A stretch of 64,000 nt of DNA from Anisodus tanguticus. Lineage: Eukaryota > Streptophyta > Magnoliopsida > Solanales > Solanaceae. Location of the stretch: the NCBI GenBank assembly GCA_034509755.1, contig CM067555.1, positions 3,976,142 to 4,040,141 on the forward strand, in the 5' to 3' direction. Of the stretch, positions 54,616 through 64,000 are shown one piece after another (within the stretch, counting starts at the first letter, position 1; each line of letters opens with the position of its first letter). The position numbers and the translations under genes were made by a program. The notes below the pieces were generated by a model, which saw nothing but the letters and a program-made list of their open reading frames with translations, was not told the origin of the DNA and did no database searches.

Positions 54616-57600
54616 ATGGCCGGAGGTGTACCGGAGATACAAATCCAGGCCCATTCAAGAAAAGGAGGCAACTCAATATACCCAGTACAACAGGTGGAGA
54701 ACATGGTGTTTATAGAGAAATTAAGCATTTCAAGAAATGGTTTCCATGGTTGATACCAAATTTAGTTATAGTTATTGTGGTGACATTTTTAGTGACCATG
54801 TATGTGAATAACTGTCCCCACAACTCTGTTTCTTGTTTTGCTGGATTCTTGGGTAGGTTTTCCTTTCAGCCTTTCAGTGAAAACCCTCTTCTTGGACCTT
54901 CTTCTAACACGTATGTATCTCTTTCTTATCCCTTTTGTGTTTCTATAAGTCTATATTTTCAGTATTTTTTTGTGAAATCTGTTCCTTTGATCTCTGCTAG
55001 TATCTGTTATTTCTTGTACTTTGGTAGCTACTACTCCTTTTTTTTTCAGACTGCTTTACCATGACTTATTCGCTTTCGTTATCTCCATTTTCATATTGCT
55101 TTGAATTGCTTGTCCTTATTTGACTTTTTTATGCTTTCTATTGAGCTGATGGTCTTTAAGAAACAACCTCCCTACTTTTCAGGGTAGGGGTAAGGTCTGC
55201 GGACACTACCCTATGTTGTTGTTTATTGTGAAATCTGTAAGTTTTATGGTGTACTCATGCTCTATGGATTTTTAGTTTATGGGTTCTTGACCATAAGTAT
55301 TTTGTTTTACTGGCTTCTTGAGAGATTTTTTTGTACATATTCAATGAGTTCTTTAAACACAAATATAGGGTTTGAGCTAAAGCTACTGAGTTTTGCCGAA
55401 CCTGTAGCAACCATTGTGGCTCCACCCATGAGGGGGAGTCCCAAAGGGATAACCGAGTGGTTGAGGCTGTAGGAGAGAAATCTTTGATTTTCATCAAAAG
55501 AAAAAACGCATCTATACTTGTGGGAACGATAGCAGGTTGCTTGGTTAATTAGTGGAGGGGCAACCCGGCGGCCTAAGGGAAGGATGGATTGGGAGCTTGT
55601 GGAAGCGCCAATTTTATCACAAGGTGAAGTTTTTTTGTGTTCACTTATAGGTGTGATCGAGCTTAAATTGTTTGAATTAGCTTGAATAAGTGGTTTGCGG
55701 GCTATTACACATGAGCGGGATTTACCTTGCGCACACCCAAAGAGTAGCGGCTGCGGGTTCCCTCGTCATAAAAGAAAAAGATGAAACAATACTCAATTGG
55801 ATAATAGGTGTGCCCTTTTTATCAAGCTGTCAAGAGCCTGTGCTCTATGATAAGCTTTATTTAAATGAGTTTATGTAGAGGGGGTGGGGGTTATCATCAC
55901 TCTCGTCTGAGGTTTGGCTACCAAATCTTTTGTCTTGGGTAATTTGAGAAGAGGATTTAAGTGGTACATATTGCGTTAGGCATAACGGAGGTGGAGAAAG
56001 TAAGCCGAATCAAAAGGTGTCTGGGCCAGTTTACACGCACCTCGACTAATTTCTCCCACCAGCACATGTATTGGGTAGCTCTATACACCAAAGCTTGGAT
56101 AGATGGCAAGAAATCACCTAGCGTTTTTTGTCCGGAAATTGAGCCTCAAACCTCGTGGTTGTCAACCAACTTCATTGACCACTAAACCACACCCTTGAGT
56201 GCATGTTGCACTTAATTTTCTAGCTTTTTATTGTATCAAGAGAGTGAAAATTAAACAAAAAATGACAACCCTAATGCAGAAAAATGAAAATGATATTAAC
56301 TGGTTCTTCCTCTTTGTTAGACATGCAACATCTTTTGGCAACTTTCATTACCTTATATGGAGGTTTTTTTTCTTGTGCGAAGACACCCGACCAGATAAAA
56401 AGATGTCTCCTTGTGAGAAAATTGTACTTCCAAGTAGCTTTTGTAGGGAGAGAACCATCAATATGGCTACACCTTTGGTGACATGAGTTGATTGGACTTG
56501 GCATATTTTAAGGGTAGGACCTAAGGTTAAGGATGTAGACGGATATAAGTTATGATTCTCGGGTAGGTCGAAGTATATGAATGAGGTAGACATTTTGATA
56601 GACAGCGAGCTAAGTGATCATGTGGTAGAGGTTAGGAGGGTCAATGATAGGATTATGACGATTAAGTTGGTAGTTGGAGGGTTCACTATGAACATTATTA
56701 GTGCTTACGAGCCGCAGACAGGCTTGGTCGAAGAGGAGAAGAGGTGCTTTTGGGAGGATTTGGATGAAGTGGTGGGAGGTATACCACCCACTGAGAAGTT
56801 ATTTGTAGGAGGGATTTCAATGGACATATTGGGTCACTTCTGGGGGTTATGACGACGTGCATGTAGGCTTTGGCCTCGGGGACATGAATAGGGGAGGCGT
56901 CTCACTTTTGGAGTTTGCTAGAGCTTTTGGGATGGTGATAACCAATTCAAGATTTCTGAAGAAGTAGGAGCACTTGGTGACTTTCCTTAGTTTGATACCT
57001 AAGACTCAGATAGACTTTTTGCTCCTTAGTAAGGTTGACAACGATTTTTGTAAAGACTGCAAGGTTATTCCAAGGGAGTATCTTACAACCCGACATGAAC
57101 TTTTGGTAATAGATTTGGAGATCAAGATGGAGAAGAAGAGGAGGGTTGTGGATGACAGATTAAGAATTAAATGGGGGAGTTTGATCATGGCTAGTGCAAA
57201 GGAGATGTGGAAGAGGTTGATGGCCAAGGGGGCTTGGGGAGTAGTGGGGATGCGACCACTATGTGGGACACGAAGGCCAGTTGCATTCGGGAGGTAGCTA
57301 GAGAAGTGCTAGGGGTCTCGCAGGGTAGTTGTGGTGGGCATCGAGGGGACTGGTGGTGGAATGGTAAAGTTCAAAAGAAGGTGGAAGCAAAAAAAATGGC
57401 GTATGCGAAATTGGGAGGAAGCAATGATGAGGTGGAGAAGTGGACGAATATGAAATTGTATAAGATGGCGAGGAATGAGGCAAAGCTAGTGGTTACAGAG
57501 GTGAAAATAGCGGCTTTTGAATGCCTCTATGTGGAGCTAGAGGAAAAAAGTGGAGATAAGAAGTTGTACAGACTAGCCAAGGCGAGGAGAGGAGGGCCCG

Positions 57601-60600
57601 TGACTTGGATCATGTGAGGTGCATCAAGGACGAAGACGACAAAGTATTGATGGAGGACGCACATATTAGGGGGATGTGGCAGTCTTACTTTCATAAACTC
57701 TTGAACGAAGGAGATAGAGACATTGTGCTGGGAGATCTGGAGCAATCTGGTAGGTACTGAGATTTTGGGTATTGTAGAAGCATTAAGGTTGAGGAGGTTA
57801 AGGATGTTGTTCGCAAGATACGCAGGGGACGAGCGACCGGGTCTGATGAGATCCAGTTGAATTTTGAAAGAGCATATGCAGAGCAGGTTTGGAGTGACTG
57901 ATTGAGTTGTTTAACGTCATTTTTAAGACGGCGAGAATGCCCGAATAATGGGGGTGGAGTACAATGATTCCTTTGTACAAGAATAAAAGTGATATCGAGA
58001 GTTGCAATAATTATAGGGGTATCAAACTGCTAAGCCACACTATGGAAGTATGAAAAATGGTCGTGGAGATGAGGGTGAGAAGAGGCGTGTCTGTTTTCGA
58101 GAACCAGTTTGGAATTATGCTGGGGCGTTCGACTACAGAAGTCATTCATCTTATTAGGAGTTTGGTGGAACAGTATATGAAGCGAAAGAGAGACTTACAT
58201 ATGGTTTTATCGACCTTGAGAAGGCATACGACAGTCTCTAGGGAGGTTCTGTGTGTTAGAATATTATGTTAATAATATTAGGATTTTGTATTAATGTAGT
58301 ATCATATTATATATGGTAGGTAGTAAAATGTTAATTAGGAATATTATGTAAGTAAGGTAGAAGATTATTAGGAATTGATTAGGAAGATTAGGCATGATTA
58401 ACTCTTCCTAATTGATGTATATTGTGTATATATTGAACCTTTGAAAGATGAATACAGGGAGGAAAATATTCTACTTACCCTAGAATTCTTACATGGTATC
58501 AGGAGCTTAAGGAAAGATCCAAAATTAGTTTAATTTCTTCCAAATTTTTGGTCATCTTCCTCCCTAGAAAACCCTAGTGGCCGAAAATTTCATTATTTTT
58601 CACTCCATTATTGATTATCCTTCATCACAACTAGTTATGTCTGAATCCAAATCATCTTTTCACCCTGCCCTAGCTGTCTCAAACATCAAAACACATGTTT
58701 CCATCAAACTAGAAATAGAAACCGTCCATTATGAGACTTGGGCAGAATTATTCAAAATATGTTGTCGTGCTCACAAAGTTCTTCATCATATAATTCCTCC
58801 AAAAGACGGTAAAGGGAAAGACATAACAAACGATGCAAACAAGGAATTGTGGGATACACTTGATGCCACAGTCCTTGGTTGGATTTATGCGACAATCTCC
58901 ATAGACTTGTTGCATACGATAATGGAACCGGATTCCACAGCCATGGCGGCATGGGAACGTTTGCGAGATATATTTCAAGATAACCAAAACTCTCGCGCTA
59001 TTTCATTGGAACATGAGTTCTCAACCATTGACATGGCGGATTTTCCTAATGTTTCTACATATTGTTAACGCCTCAAAGTGTTGGCCGATCAACTACGAAA
59101 CGTTGGTTCACCGGTTACTAATAACCGGTTAGTCTTGCAATTGGTCGCCGGTCTCACCGACGCGTATAGCGGCGTGGGAACTCTCATTCGTCAAAGTAAT
59201 TCTCTACCACAATTTTATCAAGCAAGGTCCATGCTTGTACTTGAAAAGTCGGGCTTGGTGAAAAAGGCCTCAACTACTTCAAATTCCGCCATGATTGCCA
59301 CTTCTTCACATGATGGTAATTTTTTTGACCCTTCTCAACAAAATAAGGGACAAAAAGGACGTCATAACAATAAAAATCAGGGTGGAAATCGCGGAAATAA
59401 CAAAGGTGGAGGCCACCGAAATTCCGGTGGCGGATGTAATGGCTGCAACACCAACTATGGTGGTGGACAGTGGCGACGAAGCAAGGAAGGCGGCGGCAAC
59501 CAACGGCGGCGGCGGTCGGTGGCAACGGCCCGGGCGAGGCGGCGGACGATGGCGGCGGACCGTGGCGCGGTGGACTTGGGCATGTACCACCCCGGCCCGG
59601 CCCCGGCGAGCAATTGGGCCGGGCGGCCCCCAAGGCCCGGCGGCTGCTGGCAAAACAATGGCCCGATTCAAGGTAATTGGCGGCGGTGACCTCGGCGAAG
59701 CAACGAGTCCGGCGGGCCCGTTTCGGCCGGGTCGTTGCCCCGACGCGCAGCAATGGGCCTCAGCCGACCCAGTGGCATGGGGCCCATTCAACAAGGGCCC
59801 ATTCCACGAAAATTGAGTCCGCCATGTACACTCGTGGACTTAATCCACCGGATTCAAATTGGTATATGGACTCCGGAGCGACGTCACATATGACGTCCTC
59901 CTAAGGTAATCTCTCGCCCTATTTTAATTTGAACAATGATAATGGAATAATTGTCGGAAATGGTCATTCAATTCCAATAAAAAAGGTTATGGTTTTAGCA
60001 AATTGTTACCGCCAAACCCACCCCTAATTTTAAAGAATGTCCTTCATGCTCTCAAATTAATCAAAAACTTGGTTTCTGTTAGAAAGTTTACAACTGATAA
60101 TTGGGTATCTGTCCGGTTTGACCCCTTTGGTTTTCCGTGCATGATTTTCAGACGGGGAAGCTTCTCATGAGATGTGATAGCAAGGGGGAGCTCTATCAAA
60201 TAAATCCGTCATCCAACAATCCAAGTTTCCTTCTTTTTTTGCTGCCTTGGCACTAGGGATGGCAACGGATCGGATCTGGACCGGATCCTACTAGATCCAG
60301 ATCCAGATCCGTTTTTCATACCCGAATCCAGATCCGGATCCAGATCCAACGGGTCTATAAAAATCATATCCAAATCCGGATCCATCGGATCCGCCGGTCC
60401 ACGGATCGGATGCGGATCCACATGTAAAAAAAATTACCTTACTAAAAATGTAACCTTGCTAAGAATTTTTTTTTTGAACTGACAAACGATTTTTACTTAG
60501 CTAACAATTTACTGTTTTTCAATTTTGAAATGTTCATATGAGATATTTTGTTCGTTGTCTCGTTTTGATTGTGAGCTATTAATTAAAAATGTTGGATAAT

Positions 60601-63600
60601 GACAATAGTTGTGAAAAATGGTGACTAGTATTTTCACAAAGTGCGGTAACTTGCATGTGCTTGGAATCTTCATAAATGAAGTGAATATAATTTTAACTAC
60701 TTGTCTATGGAGATATTAGTCATTCACTAATATAACATTGATTTTATTATCGAAGTTACCTCTTTTTTTTGTTTTTGAGTTAACGCGGAGATAAATTAAA
60801 CTTGTTTTGAGAATTAAACTTGCAAGGATGTGCTTAGTAATTTTAAGAAAATACTTATAAAATTACATTCTAGATTATGAATATATTTAATAAAAAATGG
60901 ATCCACGGGTCGGATCTGGACCGGATACGGATCTCAAATACAAGATCCAGATCCAGATCCGATCCGACAGAAACGGATCCGGGTCCGATCCGGATCCGTC
61001 GGATCCAAATTTTGAAGATCCATATCCTATAAAACGGATCTGGATACACCGGATCCGGATCGGGTCCAGGATCCATTGCCATCTCTACTTGGCACCATCT
61101 TTATGGCACCAACGTTTGGGACATCCAGGAGAGGCTGTTTTGGCTTCTTTTAAACAAAATGATTTTATTTCTTGTACCCAGCTACAGACTCTAAATAAGT
61201 GTCATTCTTGCACACTTGGTAAACATGTTAAGTTGCCGTTTATTTCCTCTACTTCATGCACTCTTTTGCCATTTGATATTTTACATTGTGATATTTAGAC
61301 ATCCCCTGTTTTGAGTTCCTTTGGTCATAAATATTATTTGCTTATACTTGATGACTACTCTAATTATTTGTGGACATTCCCTTTATCGAAAAAATCACAA
61401 GTATTTTCCACATTTCTCACTTTTAGAGCATTCATCCGAACTCAATTTGAACGTTATATCAAAAATATACAATGTGACAATGGGGGTGGGGGAGTTTGAC
61501 AATAAACAATTTTGGGATTTTTTCAAAACAAATGGTCTTCAGTTTCGTTTTTCTTGTCCTCATACTTCATCACAAAATGGGAAGGCGGAACGTAAAATTA
61601 GAACCATTAAAAATATTGTTAGAACATCTCTTTCTCATGCTTCACTTCCCCCGGTATTTTGGCATCATGCACTCCAAATGGAGCGGGCGTTTGCGCACCC
61701 GGTTTTGAAGCCTGGTATTGGGCATACCTAGCTGGATGAGCATTTACTACGTGTCTAATTAAACCCCCCGTCCAACCGTGACCTTTTTCAGTTTTAAATT
61801 TTAAAACATTTTTACAAATTTTACATATAGCTACTTGATTCTCTACGTCCCTATCAAAAAATGTCCATGCATCTGATTTTAATGGTCGTTTTGCTGGACC
61901 TCGTCTCATACTAGGGGGAATAGGAGACATTTCAGTTGAAGGTGCAATTGTAGGTGTGTTGTCATCAACATTAGTGGGTGTATCATCTAGATCATCGTCT
62001 AAATTAAAGTCTTCTTGAGTTACAGAAAATAGCTCCTCGGCTAAATCTAATGGTATTGTAATCCTGTGTAGGAATAAGATGACTAGAAGAAGTACCCTTG
62101 CCCTGGTTGCCCCTATTAGAAGAAGCACCCTTACCCTTAAACATACCTCTTAATCCTTTCATTTTAATTATGATAATAAATAATTAAAGACAATAAAATT
62201 AAGTGCGCTAAATAAAATAAACATGAAATAATAATTTAATGAAGGAACGAATGTACCAAACGCCGACGTAACGTCGACGTGTAATCGAGAGGTTGAAAAT
62301 TGAAACTTTGCTCGATGGAAGATCCTCAAGCTAGTTTGGCGGGCCTGGGGCGGGCTCGGGACGGGTCGGGACGACACATTGTCCCGTCCCGGTTCGAGTC
62401 CCGCTACCGATTTTTTTTTTTTACTAAGCGGGGTCGAGTCGGGGTGGGGTCGGGCCATCCCGGCCCACTGGCCAGCCTTAGTTTAAACTAACATCAAAAG
62501 AGGAATTTGTAGAATACAGATGATGAGAGACAATTTTAGCTATCCGAAGGGGATGCTTAAGTTGTTGAGGCATAGGAGTTGGTAATACATAGTGAAGCTG
62601 TGTGACCTATGTCACATCATATTGGAGATCCTTTATGCAATTGAGCGAAGTTTTCTGGTTGAGAAATAAGTCCAGTTTAGCATTCCTTAGCCTTTTTATC
62701 TTTTGTTCTCCTAAATCTACTGGCTTCCTACAATAATATTCATCTTTTGTATGAAGTAACCTAAGCAATGTAGTTGGTACTTTTTTTGAATAAGGATAGT
62801 TTAGTTGCACCTTTAATATAGGTTGCTTAAGTTAGTTCGTTATGTCTGTTTATAGTTTCATATTTACTTAATTCTTTGTTTGATTAGCAGTACAACTATG
62901 ACAATAAAAACAATTACACCTAAATCATGAATTAGTTGTGTAGGATATATGAATTTTCTATATCCATTTTGCCCTATTTGGGCCTATGTCATTCAACTAC
63001 TCATTAAATTTATCTTTTCAGACAAATTAAGGATTCTTTAGCACGAGTTTCTTTAAATTTCTTACCTATCCCTACACTGCATGTAATCTTTAACCAAACT
63101 AAAAAGACTCATGTTAAATGCCGGAGTTATTCTTTTTGAGAATGTGTCAACACCGGAGTTATTGTAAGTGTGTTAATATCAATTAAACCTTAACCCAACC
63201 GAAATGTATTGACTATAATATATTTTAGTTCTGGTGTGTTTATGATTTGCTAAAACGGCAGGGATTCAAGAGATTATATATCTTTTGAAAAAAACTTACA
63301 TTCATGTGATTTATAGGTCTAACGCATCCTATTGTAGTGCATTCAACATCCTTATAAAAAAATTCTATGTACATTCAACAATCGTCATGCCACCTATGAG
63401 CCGATACATTTGACTAGTCATACACTTCATATTTGATGATCAAATTACTGTATTTGTTGAGCTTTTACTTCATTGAGGTTGATGAATGAATTTGCGACGT
63501 TCTTTTTTTGTTAATTTTCTAGGCTAGTGAATTAATTCTTCTTCCTTAAATGTAAGCTACATTGGAATAGTTAAACATCAAAATCACATGTAAAAAGCTG

Positions 63601-64000
63601 TTTATCTTTTCCTTTTTGTTTAGGCTAGAGAAGATGGGTGCTTTAGATGTGAATAAGGTGGTCCACGAACATCAAGGGTGGCGCCTTATTACTTGCATGT
63701 GGTTGCACGGTGGAGTTTTTCATTTACTGGCCAACATGCTGAGTCTTTTAGTGATTGGCATTCGGCTGGAGCGAGAGTTTGGATTTAGTATGTTATTCTT
63801 AAACTCTTATAATATTCAGAGCTCTTACCTGCATTTGCATTTGGGTTTGTTGCTCCTAACTCCTATCAAAGATCTGTTTTTGAGGTTAGAAAAAACTTAT
63901 TTCTTGTTGCAGAATCACAATAGATGTTATGTTGCATTTCCAAAAGTACTAAGATTCCAGAAGCTAAGTTAGTTGCTACAACTTTCATTCTTTTGTTAGT
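54616..64000 (+). CDS. Rhomboid-like membrane protein (RBL type), exons 1-2, partial, frame break in exon 1
   Basis: Plant rhomboid (RBL1/RBL2 group), Golgi/secretory-pathway intramembrane serine protease family. Exon 1 is 54616-54910, exon 2 is 63624-63787 (phase and GT..AG borders fit: AAC-AC|G-CTA-GAG-AAG); further exons lie beyond the window. Exon 1 encodes a cytosolic N terminus (MAGGVPEIQIQAHSRKGG), then EIKHFKKWFPWLIPN, a first membrane segment and MYVNNCPHNSVSCFAGFLGR with FSFQPFSENPLLGPSS. Exon 2 encodes KMGALDVNKVVHEHQGWRL and WLHGGVFHLLANMLSL with the H-x4-H-x3-N oxyanion-site pattern. The catalytic GxSG and His would be in later exons. From the ATG the frame runs 45 codons to TGA at 54751-54753. 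The conserved frame (GVYREIKHF) starts near 54699, offset by an indel around 54697-54703. Either the gene is broken, or the sequence has an error, or an unusual start is used. Confidence 0.8.
55160..55222 (+). repeat. RTE-LINE/SINE tail fragment
   Basis: AACAACCTCCCTACTTTTCA, GGGTAGGGGTAAGGTCTGCG, GACACTACCC and ATGTTGTTGTTTA: the common tail in plus orientation with a deletion in the middle. Confidence 0.6.
55428..55795 (+). repeat. Composite SINE-like sequence
   Basis: An A-box-like GATAACCGAGTGGTTGAGGC (55449-55468) follows GAGGGGGAGTCCCAAAGG. A characteristic tail at 55716-55790 reads GGGATTTACCTTGCGCACAC, CCAAAGAGTAGCGGCTGCGG, GTTCCCTCGTCATAAAAG and an A-rich end. Head and tail are known pieces of Solanaceae SINEs, but the segment is longer than a single SINE, so it may be two. 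Confidence 0.5.
56012..56198 (-). repeat. TS-type tRNA-derived SINE
   Basis: Minus strand: GGGTGTGGTTTAGTGGTCAA (A box), AACCACGAGGTTTGAGGCTC (B-box region), GTGATTTCTTGCCATCTATC, CAAGCTTTGGTG and AATTAGTCGAGGTGCGTGTA, ending CTGGCCCAGACACC. Same family as 4850-5060. Confidence 0.75.
56500..58253 (+). mobile_element. RTE-type LINE, 5' portion, cut by copia element 2
   Basis: Carries the apurinic endonuclease and the start of the RT. It stops within AYDTVSREVL at 58253, where the copia LTR begins. It is the same family as the minus-strand LINE at 32329-34285 and covers the part missing there. No 3' half of this LINE appears after the copia element in the window. Confidence 0.85.
56577..58253 (+). 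pseudogene. RTE LINE endonuclease/RT remnant
   Basis: Endonuclease domain text: YMNEVDILIDSELSDHVVEV, RRVNDRIMTIKLVVGGFTMN and IISAYEPQTGLVEEE, then LFVGGISMDILGHFWG, where the catalytic GDFNGH is changed to GISMDI. After frame changes come LIPKTQIDFLLLSKVDNDFC at about 57000, VLGVSQGSCGGHRGDWWWNG at about 57310 and EVKIAAFECLYVELEEKSGD at about 57500. The RT start follows: GRATGSDEIQLNF at about 57828, NNYRGIKLLSHTM at 58007 and FENQFGIMLGRSTTEVIHLI at about 58098. Many frame changes; inactive. Confidence 0.85.
58254..58493 (+). repeat. Copia 2 5' LTR (240 bp)
   Basis: Starts TGTTAGAATATTATG and ends TAGAATTCTTACA. It contains AT-rich promoter-like DNA (TATATTGTGTATATATTGAA at about 58418). 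It is followed at once by the primer site, which fixes the 3' border; the 5' border agrees with the abrupt end of LINE sequence. Confidence 0.85.
58494..58506 (+). promoter_or_regulatory. Copia 2 primer-binding site
   Basis: TGGTATCAGGAGC, complementary to the 3' end of initiator tRNA-Met as in most plant copia elements (usual TGGTATCAGAGC, here with one extra G). Confidence 0.85.
58637..59818 (+). pseudogene. Copia 2 gag
   Basis: Starts MSESKSSFHPALAVSNIKTH at 58637. The core includes YETWAELFKICCRAHKVLHH, LLHTIMEPDSTAMAAWERLR and DIFQDNQNSRAISLEHEFS. A TAA at 59066-59068 follows VSTYC, after which ADQLRNVGSPVTNNRLVLQL continues in frame from 59078. The C-terminal nucleic-acid-binding tail (59350-59760) is extremely Gly/Arg-rich and GC-rich. 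It lacks a clear CCHC zinc knuckle and shifts frame before the protease. One stop plus frameshifts: inactive, though better kept than copia 1. Confidence 0.8.
59836..61680 (+). pseudogene. Copia 2 protease and integrase remnant, interrupted by hAT
   Basis: Protease NWYMDSGATSHMTSS-stop at 59859-59904 keeps the catalytic DSG. VIIVGNGHSIPI-like text and KNVLHALKLIKNLVSVRKFT follow with frame changes. The coding line then stops at the hAT element (60254). It resumes after it at about 61088 with LWHQRLGHPGEAVLASF and CHSCTLGKHVKLPF (zinc motif). Then come FDILHCDI-stop (61300), HKYYLLILDDYSNYLWTFPL, a G-run replacing CDNGGEF (61478-61495), and CPHTSSQNGKAERKIRTI to WHHALQM, ending at 61680. No RT. 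Confidence 0.8.
60254..61087. mobile_element. Non-autonomous hAT element (834 bp) with perfect 8-bp TSD
   Basis: Termini TAGGGATGGCAA and TTGCCATCTCTA (inverted, one mismatch). The flanks are CTTGGCAC at 60246-60253 and again at 61088-61095, a perfect 8-bp duplication as hAT transposases make. Each end has about 150 bp of GGATCC/GGATCCGGA-rich subterminal repeats in mirrored order (60266-60420 and 60897-61075). The middle (60430-60890) is AT-rich and non-coding. The termini match the 446-bp element at 2871-3316, so both likely used the same transposase. Confidence 0.92.
61680..62160 (-). pseudogene. hAT transposase N terminus with BED zinc finger
   Basis: The reading starts at an ATG at about 62158-62160 (MKGLRGMFKGKGASSNRGNQ). 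It then changes frame into DLAEELFSVTQEDFNLDDDL and IPPSMRRGPAKRPLKSD. The BED finger WTFFDRDVENQVAICKICKN, then GWTGGLIRHVVNAHPARYA, keeps C-x2-C and H-x4-H. It stops at the copia junction (about 61680). The catalytic and dimerisation domains are absent. Confidence 0.8.
61680..62480 (-). mobile_element. hAT transposon 5' end (copy 3)
   Basis: Minus-strand 5' end of the same hAT family as copies 1 and 2. The terminal CTAAGGCTGGCCAGTGGGCC (reverse complement of 62461-62480) is followed by GC-rich subterminal repeats with a poly-T tract (62412-62422). The shared leader with CATCGAGCAAAGTTTCAATT and CGTCGACGTTACGTCGGCG (62264-62320) comes next, then the transposase N terminus. It ends inside the BED-finger linker, fused to copia element 2. 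Confidence 0.8.
62481..63623. other. Right part of rhomboid intron 1
   Basis: AT-rich intron DNA. GCCGGAGTTATT occurs at about 63121 and again near 63155. No gene or clear element. Confidence 0.45.
63788..64000 (+). other. Start of rhomboid intron 2
   Basis: Donor GTATGTTA at 63788. The reading frame that runs on from exon 2 loses family similarity right after REFGF, so I take the rest of the window as intron. Confidence 0.6.

Larger units (their letters stand above)
58254..61680 (+). mobile_element. Ty1/copia element 2, with nested hAT, 3' end missing
   Basis: 5' LTR 58254-58493, primer-binding site 58494-58506, gag from 58637, protease and integrase parts up to 61680; RT, RNase H and the 3' LTR are absent. 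It inserted into the RTE LINE at 58253 and was itself entered by the element at 60254-61087. Its right end is a direct junction with hAT copy 3. Same family as copia element 1. Confidence 0.85.
54911..63623 (+). other. 8.7-kb intron 1 of the rhomboid-like gene
   Basis: Donor GTATGTAT at 54911, acceptor TTTGTTTAG ending at 63623. About 6 kb of it is recognisable transposon: SINEs (55160-55790, 56012-56198), an RTE LINE (56500-58253), copia element 2 with a nested hAT (58254-61680) and a hAT end (61680-62480). Host-like intron sequence remains at both edges. Confidence 0.75.

Noticed and set aside
55449..55530. Possible tRNA-Ser/Leu gene (GATAACCGAGTGGTTGAGGC)
   Set aside because: Only the A-box half is tRNA-like; no proper B box or acceptor pairing. 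It fits a SINE head better.
59274..59816. Long overlapping open frames on both strands in a very GC-rich stretch
   Set aside because: They are a by-product of the Gly/Arg-rich gag tail of copia element 2; only the frame in line with gag is meaningful.
1..64000. CRISPR array, rRNA gene, bacterial-type operon or biosynthetic cluster
   Set aside because: Looked for and not seen. The repeats are transposon-derived, and the three host genes are unrelated to each other.

Overview
The window is nuclear DNA of a flowering plant, almost certainly from the nightshade family (Solanaceae). Three things point there. Spliced host genes with GT..AG introns have products that read like Solanaceae proteins. 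The SINEs and RTE-type LINE tails are of Solanaceae type. The AT-rich intergenic DNA is packed with copia, gypsy, hAT and Stowaway-like elements. No bacterial operon, CRISPR array, rRNA or convincing tRNA gene is present. I cannot name the genus.

Only three host loci are supported. (1) 4030-8737 (+): a seven-exon gene for an atypical SDR / NmrA-like NAD(P)-binding protein of the At2g37660/At5g02240 group. It has a stop codon in its plastid transit peptide and a frameshift in exon 2, so it looks like a young pseudogene. (2) 35653-37830 (-): an intact, intronless GRAS transcription factor of the SCL14/SCL33 type, the only clearly intact gene here. (3) 54616 to the right edge (+): the first two exons of a plant rhomboid-like membrane protein (RBL type). 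They are separated by an 8.7-kb intron full of transposons, and exon 1 has a frame break. Remnants of an F-box/FBA gene and of the N terminus of a PXC3-like LRR receptor kinase lie at 21.8-23.7 kb.

Layout: 0-2 kb, 5' end of a minus-strand Ty1/copia element running off the left edge. 2.6-3.8 kb, a long-TIR element with a small hAT element inside it. 4.0-8.7 kb, the broken SDR gene, with a SINE in intron 1 and a tandem repeat in intron 5. 9.0-16.1 kb, a MITE, a decayed hAT transposase gene, an L1 fragment, a second hAT copy with a SINE inside, and another MITE. 17.0-20.9 kb, the 3' half and LTR of a Tekay/Del-like gypsy element. 21.8-23.7 kb, gene fragments. 23.7-28.1 kb, a decayed copia element cut by the LTR of a minus-strand gypsy element (28.1-30.5 kb). 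32.3-34.3 kb, a 5'-truncated RTE LINE with target-site duplications. 35.7-39 kb, the GRAS gene and its repeated upstream region. 39-50.6 kb, a nest of inverted repeats with two solo LTRs. 50.6-54.5 kb, AT-rich intergenic DNA. 54.6-64 kb, the rhomboid gene.

The three host genes show no functional connection; they are islands in a transposon-rich stretch. I see no new defence or biosynthetic system. The most notable material is (a) the nested inverted-repeat structure at 42.4-48.2 kb, (b) insertions dated against each other by target-site duplications (TSDs) I could read directly (60254-61087, 42960-44497, 49165-50628, 32329-34285), and (c) the two-lesion SDR gene and frame-broken rhomboid gene on either side of an intact GRAS gene.
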